In this document: positions 24,750 to 32,244 of the stretch, piece after piece | How the letters are laid out: each line of letters begins with the position of its first letter | Numbering within the stretch: position 1 is the stretch's first letter | Assembly (NCBI GenBank): GCA_034435635.1 | Contig: DAOTWY010000001.1 | Location: forward strand, 1 to 47,359 | Length of the DNA: 47,359 nucleotides | Source: DAOTWY01 sp003696565 | Lineage (GTDB): Bacteria; Chloroflexota; Anaerolineae; Aggregatilineales; Phototrophicaceae | Direction of reading: 5' to 3' | The notes under the pieces: generated by a model | Database searches by the model: none | The model's input: the letters and a program-made list of their open reading frames with translations, nothing else | What the model was told of the DNA's origin: nothing | Position numbers and translations under genes: made by a program

Positions 24750-26387
24750 ATGCCAAAACAACTCGTATTTAAGGAAGAAGCTCGTCGTCGCCTTCAATTG
24801 GGTGTAGATGCCGTCGCAGAAGCGGTGAGTACCACCCTTGGTCCGAAGGGGCGTAATGTTGCATTAGATAAAAAATTCGGCGCACCAACCATCACCCATG
24901 ATGGTGTGACCGTTGCCAAAGAGATTGAACTGCAAGACCCCTATGAAAACATGGGCGCGCAACTGTTAAAAGAAGCTGCCACCAAAACCAATGATATCGC
25001 CGGTGATGGAACCACCACCGCGACCGTTTTGGCACAGGCAATTGTCCGCGAAGGCTTGAAGAACGTCGCCGCTGGTGCCAACCCCATGTTGCTCAAACGC
25101 GGTATTTTGGCTGCAGCAGAAAAAGTCGCCCAAAATATCTTAGAACAAGCAACCCCCATCGAAACCCGTGATGAAATTGCCAGCGTTGCCAGCGTTTCTG
25201 CACAGGATGAAGAAATTGGTAACTTGATTGCGGACGTAATGCACAAAGTCGGTAAAGATGGCGTGGTGACTGTGGAAGAATCCCGCGGTCTGGAATTTGA
25301 AACCGACTATGTGGAAGGGATGCAGTTTGATCGTGGGTACATCAGCCCATACTTCATCACTGATTCCAGCAGTATGGAAGCCGTGATCGAAGAACCCTAT
25401 ATCCTGATCTATGACAAGAAGATCAGTGCAGCACAAGACTTGCTCCCTGTGCTAGAAAAACTGGTACAAATTGGCAAGCGTGAGTTTGTCATCATCGCAG
25501 AAGATGTGGATGGCGAAGCTCTGGCAACCCTCGTGTTGAACAAGCTGCGTGGTATGTTGAACGTGTTGGCGGTTAAAGCACCTGGTTTTGGGGATCGCCG
25601 TAAGGCAATGCTGCGTGACATCGCAATTCTGACTGGTGGTACCGTCATCAGCGAAGAAACTGGGCGCAAGTTGGAAAGTGTCACCCTGGAAGACCTGGGG
25701 CGCGCTGGTAAGGTTGTTGCCAACAAAGAAAACACCACAATCGTAGACGGTGCCGGTGACGAAGCTCAAATCAAGGCACGGATTGAAGAAATCCGCCGTG
25801 AAATTGAACTCAGCACCAGCGACTATGACCGCGAAAAACTGCAAGAACGCCTGGCGAAACTCAGCGGTGGTGTGGCTGTGATCCGTGTGGGTGCCGCAAC
25901 TGAAACCGAATTGAAAGAAAAGAAACATCGTGTTGAAGATGCCTTAAGTGCAGCACGCGCTTCTGTAGAAGAAGGTGTTGTACCAGGTGGTGGTGTGGCA
26001 CTGGTGAACGCTGTCGCCGCATTGGATAAATTCAAGATGACACACGATGATGAAAACACCGGTATCGCTATTATGCGCCGTGCATTGGAAGCCCCCATGC
26101 GTAAGATCGCCGCTAACGCCGGTGAAGACGGTGCAGTAATCATCGAAAATGTGCGTCGTTTGCAAAAGAGCCGTAAGAATCACCGCATCGGTTACAATGT
26201 CATGACCAACGAATATGTGGACATGATCGAAGCTGGCATTCCTGACCCAGCAAAAGTGACACGCGGTGCAGTTGAAAACGCAGCCTCTATCGCTGCCATG
26301 ATCCTAACCACCGAAGCACTCATCACAGACATTCCTGAAGAGGAAAAGCCTGCTCCAGCTGGTGACCCCGGTATGGGCATGTACTAA
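24750..26387 (+). CDS. groEL: Chaperonin GroEL
   Basis: ATP-driven double-ring protein-folding chamber. Its 545 residues are the normal length. Visible motifs are GPKGRNVALDKKFGAPTITHDGVTVAKEI near 31-58, the ATP site GDGTTTATVLAQAIV near 85-99, and the family signature AARASVEEGVVPGGG near 400. The C-terminal tail is short (GDPGMGMY) instead of a long Gly-Met repeat. An AGGAGGT ribosome site lies ten bases before the ATG. Several long antisense frames inside it are shadows of its biased codon use. A strong terminator follows at 26463-26496. Confidence 0.98.
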   Translation: MPKQLVFKEEARRRLQLGVDAVAEAVSTTLGPKGRNVALDKKFGAPTITHDGVTVAKEIELQDPYENMGAQLLKEAATKTNDIAGDGTTTATVLAQAIVREGLKNVAAGANPMLLKRGILAAAEKVAQNILEQATPIETRDEIASVASVSAQDEEIGNLIADVMHKVGKDGVVTVEESRGLEFETDYVEGMQFDRGYISPYFITDSSSMEAVIEEPYILIYDKKISAAQDLLPVLEKLVQIGKREFVIIAEDVDGEALATLVLNKLRGMLNVLAVKAPGFGDRRKAMLRDIAILTGGTVISEETGRKLESVTLEDLGRAGKVVANKENTTIVDGAGDEAQIKARIEEIRREIELSTSDYDREKLQERLAKLSGGVAVIRVGAATETELKEKKHRVEDALSAARASVEEGVVPGGGVALVNAVAALDKFKMTHDDENTGIAIMRRALEAPMRKIAANAGEDGAVIIENVRRLQKSRKNHRIGYNVMTNEYVDMIEAGIPDPAKVTRGAVENAASIAAMILTTEALITDIPEEEKPAPAGDPGMGMY

Positions 26388-26462
26388 ACAGAAATTAATT
26401 CGTTATTGGGGATTAGGCGTTGATGGGTATCACGACCTAAGAACCAACGACCTAATACATCA

Positions 26463-26496
26463 AAAAAAGCGATCTCAAAGCAGGGATCGCTTTTTT
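26463..26496. terminator. Bidirectional intrinsic terminator after groEL
   Basis: Perfect 12-base arms at 26463-26474 (A-run then GCGATC) and 26485-26496 (GATCGC then T-run) with a ten-base loop. A six-base T-run follows the GC stem on both strands, so it can end both groEL and the converging STAS-like gene. Confidence 0.9.
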
Positions 26497-26505
26497 AATT
26501 GGTAA

Positions 26506-26967
26506 TCAAGGTAATCCGGGAATAAATTCTCGATATTTCTCACAAAAATGCTTAATAAAGTCTTCCGCCTCTTCAATTGTATAGACGATCCGCTTGCGTT
26601 CTTCCTGTGGGGTAATCTTCATAGTCAGGCGAACGTATTCGTATTGATACCGGTTGCGGACAACTAATGCCACCGGATGATAACGCAGCTCTGCGTCTCG
26701 GTTAATTTTTGTGCTATTTTTTTGAGCCGTGCTGAGGGTATGGCTATCAAACTGCCTCACAGCGCGGAAATCATAAATTGACCCTAACGCTAGGTGAATA
26801 TTCCCATTTGCGCTGGCAATTAACCGCCCAATCCAAGCATAAACATCACGGGTAGTATCTGGTGTAAGCACTCCTTGATATGTTACCCGTAAAATACGTG
26901 TTCCTTCATCAAAATAACCATCAACAGTATCTGTATGAAGTTCTTCATATTTTGGCATTTGCGGCAT
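26506..26967 (-). CDS. STAS/SpoIIAA-like single-domain protein
   Basis: A 153-residue soluble protein not recognised as a named family. It alternates short strands and helices: a strand (TRILRVTYQGVL), a helix (TRDVYAWIGRLIAS), a buried strand (HLALGSIYDFRAVRQFD), a helix, a strand (PVALVVRNRYQYEYVRL), and a last helix beginning with IEEAEDFIKHF. This layout and the loop DFR after the central strand resemble STAS/SpoIIAA-like domains and two other proteins in this window (36313-36723 and the N-terminal half of 40159-41025). The start at 26967 has only a close GAAAG; a second ATG three codons in is possible. It converges on groEL and lies downstream of ino1. Confidence 0.6.
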   Translation of the reverse strand: MPQMPKYEELHTDTVDGYFDEGTRILRVTYQGVLTPDTTRDVYAWIGRLIASANGNIHLALGSIYDFRAVRQFDSHTLSTAQKNSTKINRDAELRYHPVALVVRNRYQYEYVRLTMKITPQEERKRIVYTIEEAEDFIKHFCEKYREFIPGLP

Positions 26968-27027
26968 CTTTCAATCACATCGACGATTATATTTCATGAT
27001 ATAACGGAATTGAAAGATCGTGCAAAT

Positions 27028-27065
27028 AAAAAAACGGGCGAGTGCTATACGATATGCCCCCGCCC
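27028..27065 (-). terminator. Terminator of the inositol phosphate synthase gene
   Basis: On the minus strand a GGGCG/CGCCC stem (27061-27065 with 27036-27040) encloses 20 bases and is followed by one G and seven T (27034 to 27028). It lies just after the stop codon at 27076. Confidence 0.65.
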
Positions 27066-27075
27066 AAAAAGTTGA

Positions 27076-28287
27076 CTAGTCTTCAGTCTTATCAGTCGTG
27101 GTATCTGTGGTTGCCGGTTTACTGTGGCTAAATGCCTCAATACGTTGACTAGTATCTTTCATATCATGGGTGCTGGTGCCCCGTGTACGGTCTGCCCCTT
27201 GCCATACGTAGCTTTCTCCGGCAATGTAGGCTTCAATCATCGCACGGGCATCAGAGTCATTGGGTTGGATAGGTGGCGATTTAAAGAAGTAGCTACTGGG
27301 AGCTTCAATAGCACCTTTTAAGCCGCGATCCAAAGCGAGCTTAGCACAGCGTACTGCATCGATAATAACGCCGGCACTATTGGGGCTATCCACCACTTCC
27401 AACTTCAGCTCAATGTTCAGCGGCACATCCCCAAAGCTGCGCCCTTCCATACGGATGTATGCCCATTTGCGGTCTTCTAACCAGGGGACATAATCGCTTG
27501 GTCCAATGTAAACATTGTTCGGGCTAAACTCATAGGGCAATTGGCTGACAACCGCGTTAGTCTTGCTGATCTTCTTGCTTTCTAGACGAGAACGATCCAG
27601 CATGTTATAGAAGTCCATGTTACCACCCACATTCAACTGGCTGGTGCGCTCCAGGCGGACACCGCGATCAGTAAACAGGTTGGTCAAAACACGGTGAACA
27701 ATTGTCGCCCCAACTTGACTTTTGATGTCATCACCCAAAACGGGCAAGCCACGTTCTTCAAAGCGTTTTTGCCAATATGGTTCACGTGCGATAAACACCG
27801 GGATGGCATTAACAAAAGCACAGCCCGCATTTAACACCTGCTCCACATACCATTTGGTCGCTTGCTCGCTGCCAACTGGCAAATAGTTGATGACCACATC
27901 GGTCTTAGTATCTTTCAAAAGCTCCACGATGTTAGCAGTAGACCCGGGTGCTTTGGTGATCTTTTGGCTAAGATACGGGCCCAAGCCGTCGTGTGTCATC
28001 CCGCGAACAACAGTTACACCCATGTGGGGGACTTCCGCAAATTTGACGGTATTATTCTGCCCGGAAAAGATCGCTGTTCCCAGGTCTTTACCGACTTTTT
28101 CCACATCGATATCAATCGCCGCGCTAAATTCAATGTCGCGGATGCGGTAGCCACCTAGGTTGGTGTGCATGATTCCGGGGACGAACTCGTCGTCTTTTGC
28201 GTCCTGATAATAATAAACACCTTGGATCAACGATGAGGCACAATTACCCACGCCGATAATCGCTACACGAATCTTTTTATCGCTCAC
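27076..28287 (-). CDS. ino1: Inositol-3-phosphate synthase (myo-inositol-1-phosphate synthase)
   Basis: NAD-dependent isomerase that turns glucose 6-phosphate into 1D-myo-inositol 3-phosphate, the first step to inositol lipids and inositol-based solutes or thiols. The GTG at 28287 is the likely start, ten bases after AGGAG, giving 403 residues; a longer reading begins with a TTG inside the leader. The Rossmann loop IGVGNCASSLIQG is near residues 10-22. Family blocks follow: DVVINYLPVGSEQATKWY, CAFVNAIPVFIA, LGDDIKSQVGATIVHR, LNVGGNMDFYN and KISKTNAVVSQ. The compact size and these blocks fit the actinobacterial/archaeal branch. It is monocistronic or followed by the STAS-like gene, with a terminator between them. 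A palindrome overlaps the predicted -10. Confidence 0.93.
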   Translation of the reverse strand: MSDKKIRVAIIGVGNCASSLIQGVYYYQDAKDDEFVPGIMHTNLGGYRIRDIEFSAAIDIDVEKVGKDLGTAIFSGQNNTVKFAEVPHMGVTVVRGMTHDGLGPYLSQKITKAPGSTANIVELLKDTKTDVVINYLPVGSEQATKWYVEQVLNAGCAFVNAIPVFIAREPYWQKRFEERGLPVLGDDIKSQVGATIVHRVLTNLFTDRGVRLERTSQLNVGGNMDFYNMLDRSRLESKKISKTNAVVSQLPYEFSPNNVYIGPSDYVPWLEDRKWAYIRMEGRSFGDVPLNIELKLEVVDSPNSAGVIIDAVRCAKLALDRGLKGAIEAPSSYFFKSPPIQPNDSDARAMIEAYIAGESYVWQGADRTRGTSTHDMKDTSQRIEAFSHSKPATTDTTTDKTED

Positions 28288-28349
28288 TTGATTGTAACTC
28301 CTATGCAATTACCTTTGCTGTATGCAATGGCTATAAAACGTCTAACTGA

Positions 28350-28362
28350 GGTGTATAACACC
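28350..28362. promoter_or_regulatory. Palindromic operator-like site over the ino1 promoter
   Basis: GGTGT (28350-28354), ATA, ACACC (28358-28362) is a perfect inverted repeat. It overlaps a minus-strand -10 candidate TTATAC (28358 to 28353) that has TTACGA (28381 to 28376) 17 bases upstream as a possible -35. The arrangement suggests repressor control of ino1; the binding protein is unknown. Confidence 0.35.
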
Positions 28363-28617
28363 ATGAGACCGTTAATCGTAACGCAATTTGTCAATAAAAT
28401 GTAGGTTAAGTTAAGCAAGCAAGGCACCAATTTTCAAGCCGCAACGTCATTTTACGGTGGTTTGGCTATTGTGATCACATAACATAAGATTTTTTGGATT
28501 TAGGAAGTGGCTGCTAAGGGATAATGTTCCTGTCAACGTTAGTGGCGAGATTAATCCCCACATCGACATGCGAACCACTATCCACTAATCCCTCCTGATT
28601 TTCCAATTTTAGGTTGG

Positions 28618-28646
28618 TTGCATCAATCATAATAATATGATACAAT
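28618..28646 (+). promoter_or_regulatory. Promoter of carD
   Basis: TTGCAT (28618-28623), 17 bases, then TACAAT (28641-28646) preceded by TGA as an extended -10. Transcription should start near 28653, leaving about 40 bases of leader before the ATG at 28693. Confidence 0.65.
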
Positions 28647-28692
28647 AATGAGTGTAATACTTCATCTGTTCCCCAAAATTAGGAGTCCCCAA

Positions 28693-29193
28693 ATGCTAAA
28701 AACAGGCGATACAATCGTTCATGCCCGTTATGGTGCTGGCGAAGTTGTTGGCATCCGTGAAATTAAGCGGGACGGCAAACTCACTCGGTATATTTGTATT
28801 GAATTAGCCGAAGAGCGGGGTATGTTGATGATCCCAGATGATCAGACTGAAACGGATGAAATTCGTCCAGCGATGACAGATACCCAACTCATTTGCCAGG
28901 TCATGAACCGAACCCCGAATCAATTGGATGACAACCACCGTACACGACAACACGCCATTGAAAAACAACTTAAAAGTGGCAACCCACGACAAATTACCCA
29001 GGCATTGCGTGATCTCTGTTGGCGTGAAATCACCAATCATCTCACTCAAACTGACTCCCGCCTAAAAACAGACGCGCTGAAACGCTTGTTACATGAACTT
29101 GCCCTCAACAGTACCGCGCTAGATATTCGCGACCAGCTAACCCGCATCATTAACCAAGCAATGAACAAACATCGCCAGGCAGTAGAGGTTTAA
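28693..29193 (+). CDS. carD: CarD-family transcriptional regulator
   Basis: CarD-type proteins bind the beta subunit of RNA polymerase and stabilise the open promoter complex. Starting at the ATG at 28693, six bases or so after AGGAG, gives 166 residues. Residues 1-60 form the CarD_CdnL_TRCF interaction domain: LKTGDTIVHARYGAGEVVGI, YICIELAEERGMLMIP, then a helical C-terminal half (about 75-166) rich in Arg, Gln and Leu. The proteins usually have a DNA-contacting Trp in the helical part; a Trp is present in DLCWREITNHL. The stop is two bases before the TTG start of the next gene, so the pair is co-translated. Confidence 0.88.
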   Translation: MLKTGDTIVHARYGAGEVVGIREIKRDGKLTRYICIELAEERGMLMIPDDQTETDEIRPAMTDTQLICQVMNRTPNQLDDNHRTRQHAIEKQLKSGNPRQITQALRDLCWREITNHLTQTDSRLKTDALKRLLHELALNSTALDIRDQLTRIINQAMNKHRQAVEV

Positions 29194-29195
29194 AA

Positions 29196-30293
29196 TTGCC
29201 CCCGTTACGTGAACTTGTTATTGAAGGTGATTTTTACACCATGGGTGTTCAGCATGGTCAAGCTTATGCTGATGACATCCGCGAACTAACCGCAGAACGC
29301 ATCCAGCTCTGTACTGAAACAGCATGGACTGGACGCGAACTAACCCGCCAACAGGTGTTAGACCTTGCGGCGGAATGCATTCCGCATAATGACGCATATG
29401 CCCCAGAACTGATGCAAGAACTGCGTGGTATCGCCCATGCGACTAAGCTCAGCCTAGAGGAAGTGCTTATCACCAATGGTTTTACCGATTTTGTGGATAC
29501 AATCTATAATGCGAACGCTCTGCCCGTTCATCAACCGGCATATTCTCATACCGATTGTACAACCTTCATGGTCAGTGGGCGTACAACAATTGAAGGGCAT
29601 AGTTTCATCGGGCAAACATGGGATATGCACGCCACAGCGACACCGTTCGTCATTTTATTGCGAGGCAAACCCAATAACGCCCCCAACTTCCTGACATTAA
29701 CCGTGGCAGGATGTATTGGGATGATTGGGATGAACGATGCCGGAATCGCCGTCGGGATCAACAATCTGATGGGTGCGGATGGCAAGCCTGGCGTGATGTG
29801 GAATTTGGTGATTCGTAAAATTCTGATGCAAACCAATATCCAAGATGCACTTGCTTGTATTATAGATGCTGAACTCGCCGGCGGGCACAATTATGTGTTG
29901 ATGGATGCAGATGGCAATGGCTATGGCATTGAAGCGATGTCTAGCGTCAAGCGGGTTCAACCGTTGAAAGCAGAACAATACGCCCATGCCAATCGTTGTT
30001 TGTATCCGCAAACCAGTGCCGTAGAGCGTGATTTGGATGATAGCACAGTTGATGATTCTGACATCCGCCGCAGCCGTGCTTTAGAGCTACTTACTCGCCG
30101 CCCCATTACCCCAGATATTCTCAAATCAATCACAGCAGATCGGTCAGATGGGGTTTATAGCATTTGCTCCATGAGTGAGCCGCCCTTTTATTCTGAGACA
30201 TGCGGCGCGGCAATCATGCGCCCTGCCACACGAGAGTTTTGGGCAGTTTGGGGCTTACCAAACAAAAACGCTTATGAAGCTTTTAGATTATAG
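29196..30293 (+). CDS. C45-type autoproteolytic acyltransferase/hydrolase
   Basis: Ntn-hydrolase of the C45 group (acyl-CoA:6-aminopenicillanate acyltransferase-like), which cleaves itself to free an N-terminal cysteine and then hydrolyses or transfers acyl amides. It has 365 residues. The self-cleavage site is probably Asp120-Cys121 in SHTDCTTFMVSG; GQTWDMHATATPFVILLRG, CIGMIGMNDAGIAVGINNL and GGHNYVLMDADGNGYGIE are family blocks. The N-terminal GDFYTMGVQHGQAYADDI is also typical. Translation seems to begin at a TTG (29196) with AGAGGT six bases before, inside the end of carD; no ATG is nearby. There is no signal peptide, so it is cytoplasmic. The true acyl substrate is unknown. Confidence 0.82.
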   Translation: MPPLRELVIEGDFYTMGVQHGQAYADDIRELTAERIQLCTETAWTGRELTRQQVLDLAAECIPHNDAYAPELMQELRGIAHATKLSLEEVLITNGFTDFVDTIYNANALPVHQPAYSHTDCTTFMVSGRTTIEGHSFIGQTWDMHATATPFVILLRGKPNNAPNFLTLTVAGCIGMIGMNDAGIAVGINNLMGADGKPGVMWNLVIRKILMQTNIQDALACIIDAELAGGHNYVLMDADGNGYGIEAMSSVKRVQPLKAEQYAHANRCLYPQTSAVERDLDDSTVDDSDIRRSRALELLTRRPITPDILKSITADRSDGVYSICSMSEPPFYSETCGAAIMRPATREFWAVWGLPNKNAYEAFRL

Positions 30294-30309
30294 CCGCTGG
30301 TCTTAAAGC

Positions 30310-30333
30310 AAAAAACCACCCAAGTGGGTGGTT
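30310..30333 (-). terminator. Terminator of tRNA-Ser
   Basis: Eight-base arms AACCACCC (30314-30321) and GGGTGGTT (30326-30333) with a four-base loop. On the minus strand the stem runs into a T-run, eight bases after the mature tRNA end. It could also end the plus-strand C45 gene only weakly, since no T-run lies on that side. Confidence 0.85.
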
Positions 30334-30340
30334 GATCTAG

Positions 30341-30425
30341 CGGAGAGAGTGGGATTCGAACCCACGAGGGCGTTAACCCTACTCGCGTTCCAGGCGAGCG
30401 CACTAGTCCACTATGCGACCTCTCC
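30341..30425 (-). tRNA. tRNA-Ser(GGA)
   Basis: An 85-base class II tRNA reads on the minus strand. The acceptor arms GGAGAGG and TCTCTCC pair, the D stem is GCAT/GTGC, and the anticodon stem CTCGC/GCGAG holds loop CTGGAAC with anticodon GGA (reads UCC and UCU). A long variable arm AGGG/CCCT and the T arm GTGGG-TTCGAAT-CCCAC complete the cloverleaf, with a G discriminator. The 3' CCA is not encoded. It has its own promoter and terminator and no sign of an integrated element. Confidence 0.95.
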
Positions 30426-30439
30426 AAAACAGTATTAGC

Positions 30440-30468
30440 ATTATACCAATCCAATGCACGATTTTCCA
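30440..30468 (-). promoter_or_regulatory. Promoter of tRNA-Ser
   Basis: On the minus strand TGGAAA (30468 to 30463) and a perfect TATAAT (30445 to 30440) are 17 bases apart, with TG one base before the -10. Transcription would start about eight bases before the mature 5' end at 30425. Confidence 0.75.
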
Positions 30469-30595
30469 GGGTGCATCACACTGGCGTAATGAAGATATGA
30501 GCCTCTTATTTGATTCTACCCAACTTTGAGGTTTGCGTCCAATGCGGGAATCCTCCATAATTAATCTTACAATGAAGTAGAATGGAGAATGGGTT

Positions 30596-32218
30596 GTGAG
30601 CAACGATCCAACAAAGAAACCGGACGACCTTATCGGCAAAAAATTCGGGCAATTTGAAATTATTGAAGAAATCGGGCGCGGCGGTATGGCGACGGTTTAT
30701 CGGGCGCGGCAAGCTTCTATGAACAGAACAGTAGCGATTAAAGTTTTGCCACGCCAAATGTTACACGACCCAGGGTTTTATGAACGCTTTGAGCGAGAAG
30801 TTGATGTCATCGCACATCTGGAACATCCACATATCCTCCCAATCTATGATTTTGGGCGTGCGGAAGATGTGCCATATATTGCCATGCGTTATTTAGGCGG
30901 AGGTAGCTTAGAACAACGCTTACGGCGTGGCATCCTCAGCCTAGAGGAGTTGGAAAAACCCCTAAAACAGATTGCCCAAGCGTTAGATTATGCTCATCAA
31001 CAAGGCATTATTCATCGTGATCTTAAGCCGGGTAATATTATGTTGGATGAAAATGGCAACGCTTATTTGAGTGATTTTGGGATCGCGCGAGTACTCGGCA
31101 GTGACCTAACCGGCAGCATGATTATCGGCACACCGGCTTATATGTCTCCAGAACAAGCCAATGGGTTGCCAATTGACGGGCGTTCAGACATTTATTCATT
31201 GGGTGTGGTGGTATTTGAATTGCTAACCGGGCGCGGTCCCTTCCAAGCAGAAACACCAATGGCTATTTTGTTGAAGCATATCAGTGAACCATTACCTTCC
31301 ATCCGGGAGCTACGTCACGATATTCCAGAATCGGTTGAGCGAGTGATTCGGCAGGCGACTGAAAAAGACCCCGATGCCCGTTACAGTTCAGCGAGCGAGT
31401 TTGCTGATGCATTTTCTGCGGCAATCGCTAACCACGACACAGATATTATGCCATCCAGCAAAAGACCCACCGCCCGCCGTCAACCGGATCAAAGCGAACT
31501 CCCTACCCAGCTTGAGAAGCAATTTCCCAAAACAGAAGTGATTTCACCAACAGCCCAAATCAGTCGTCGTTCATGGTTACCAATCATCCTTTTTGGAGCA
31601 ATCATGCTGATCTTGATTACAGGGGGTGGGGTCATACTGCTTTCTGAACTGAGGGATTCTCCGCCGCCCCCGCCACCAGATCGCGAACCGACTCCATTCC
31701 CGTTAGCGGATGTTATCCGACAACCGCAATATTCCATCAGCATCCCGCGTGATTGGATTCCGCGTAATGGTGACTTTTTTGTTGATCTTTCTGATGAGCG
31801 TAGGATGATTAACGCCTGGTATGATCCACAAGGACAAACCTTTGTCTCATTAGCACTGATGGACCTCACCACCCCATTTGATGAAGCAGTGGCATCCTAT
31901 ACACAAGAATACTATAGCGGGCGTGAGGCGGTCTTACAGTTGATTGATGAAGCAATTGCTGAGGATGGTACAATCCGCCGCAGTTATTATGTGGCAGGTG
32001 AGGGAGAAGTTTTTGCTGATGCGCCAGTCCCACAGACTATTGGTTCCTTGCGGATTGATGAAGGGGCAAGGCAGCTTGTGCGTCCTGGGCAGTTGGATGT
32101 GTTCTTTAAACAGGCAGATGGACAGCTAGCAGTTTTAGAATTTTATACTGCTGACCAAATTGGAAATGGCAATGTGGGGCGTTTACAACTTATCTTGGAT
32201 TCGCTACAGCTTAATTAA
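30596..32218 (+). CDS. Membrane Ser/Thr protein kinase with extracytoplasmic tail
   Basis: A PknB-like Hanks-type kinase of 540 residues, starting at a GTG eight bases after GGAG. The kinase domain spans about 18-275: glycine loop IGRGGMATV at 26-34, Lys49 in VAIKVL, catalytic HRDLKPGN at 140-147, metal-binding DFG at 160-162, and activation segment ending GTPAYMSPEQ at 178-187. A Ser/Thr/Pro-rich juxtamembrane stretch leads to one membrane helix (about 326-350, PIILFGAIMLILITGGGVIL), a Pro run, and a 180-residue outside domain with SISIPRDWIPRNG at its start and LILDSLQLN at its end. No PASTA repeats are present. A small membrane-anchored protein at 36772 looks related to the outside domain. 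Confidence 0.93.
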   Translation: MSNDPTKKPDDLIGKKFGQFEIIEEIGRGGMATVYRARQASMNRTVAIKVLPRQMLHDPGFYERFEREVDVIAHLEHPHILPIYDFGRAEDVPYIAMRYLGGGSLEQRLRRGILSLEELEKPLKQIAQALDYAHQQGIIHRDLKPGNIMLDENGNAYLSDFGIARVLGSDLTGSMIIGTPAYMSPEQANGLPIDGRSDIYSLGVVVFELLTGRGPFQAETPMAILLKHISEPLPSIRELRHDIPESVERVIRQATEKDPDARYSSASEFADAFSAAIANHDTDIMPSSKRPTARRQPDQSELPTQLEKQFPKTEVISPTAQISRRSWLPIILFGAIMLILITGGGVILLSELRDSPPPPPPDREPTPFPLADVIRQPQYSISIPRDWIPRNGDFFVDLSDERRMINAWYDPQGQTFVSLALMDLTTPFDEAVASYTQEYYSGREAVLQLIDEAIAEDGTIRRSYYVAGEGEVFADAPVPQTIGSLRIDEGARQLVRPGQLDVFFKQADGQLAVLEFYTADQIGNGNVGRLQLILDSLQLN

Positions 32219-32244
32219 GGTGTGGCACACAAACCACACCTTAA
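32215..32244. terminator. Long hairpin spanning the stop codons of two converging genes
   Basis: Perfect 11-base arms TTAAGGTGTGG (32215-32225) and CCACACCTTAA (32234-32244) with an eight-base loop. The kinase stop TAA (32216-32218) and the R3H ATPase stop (32243 to 32241) both lie inside the arms. There is no T-run, so it may terminate weakly or protect both transcript ends. Confidence 0.6.

Larger units (their letters stand above)
28288..28692. other. 405-base divergent intergenic region between ino1 and carD
   Basis: No credible coding frame is seen. It holds the ino1 leader and candidate promoter (28353-28381), a GGTGT-ATA-ACACC palindrome, a 7-base inverted repeat TTAGTGG / CCACTAA near 28540 and 28582, and the carD promoter (28618-28646). 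The stretch about 28400-28610 has no assigned function. Confidence 0.6.

Noticed and set aside
25452..25928. A 158-codon antisense open frame inside groEL
   Set aside because: It lies wholly within a canonical groEL gene, has no ribosome site and shows no family pattern; biased codon use produces it.
30341..30425. tRNA-Ser as an integration site for a mobile element
   Set aside because: No integrase gene or direct repeat of the tRNA end is present nearby; both flanks are ordinary chromosomal genes.
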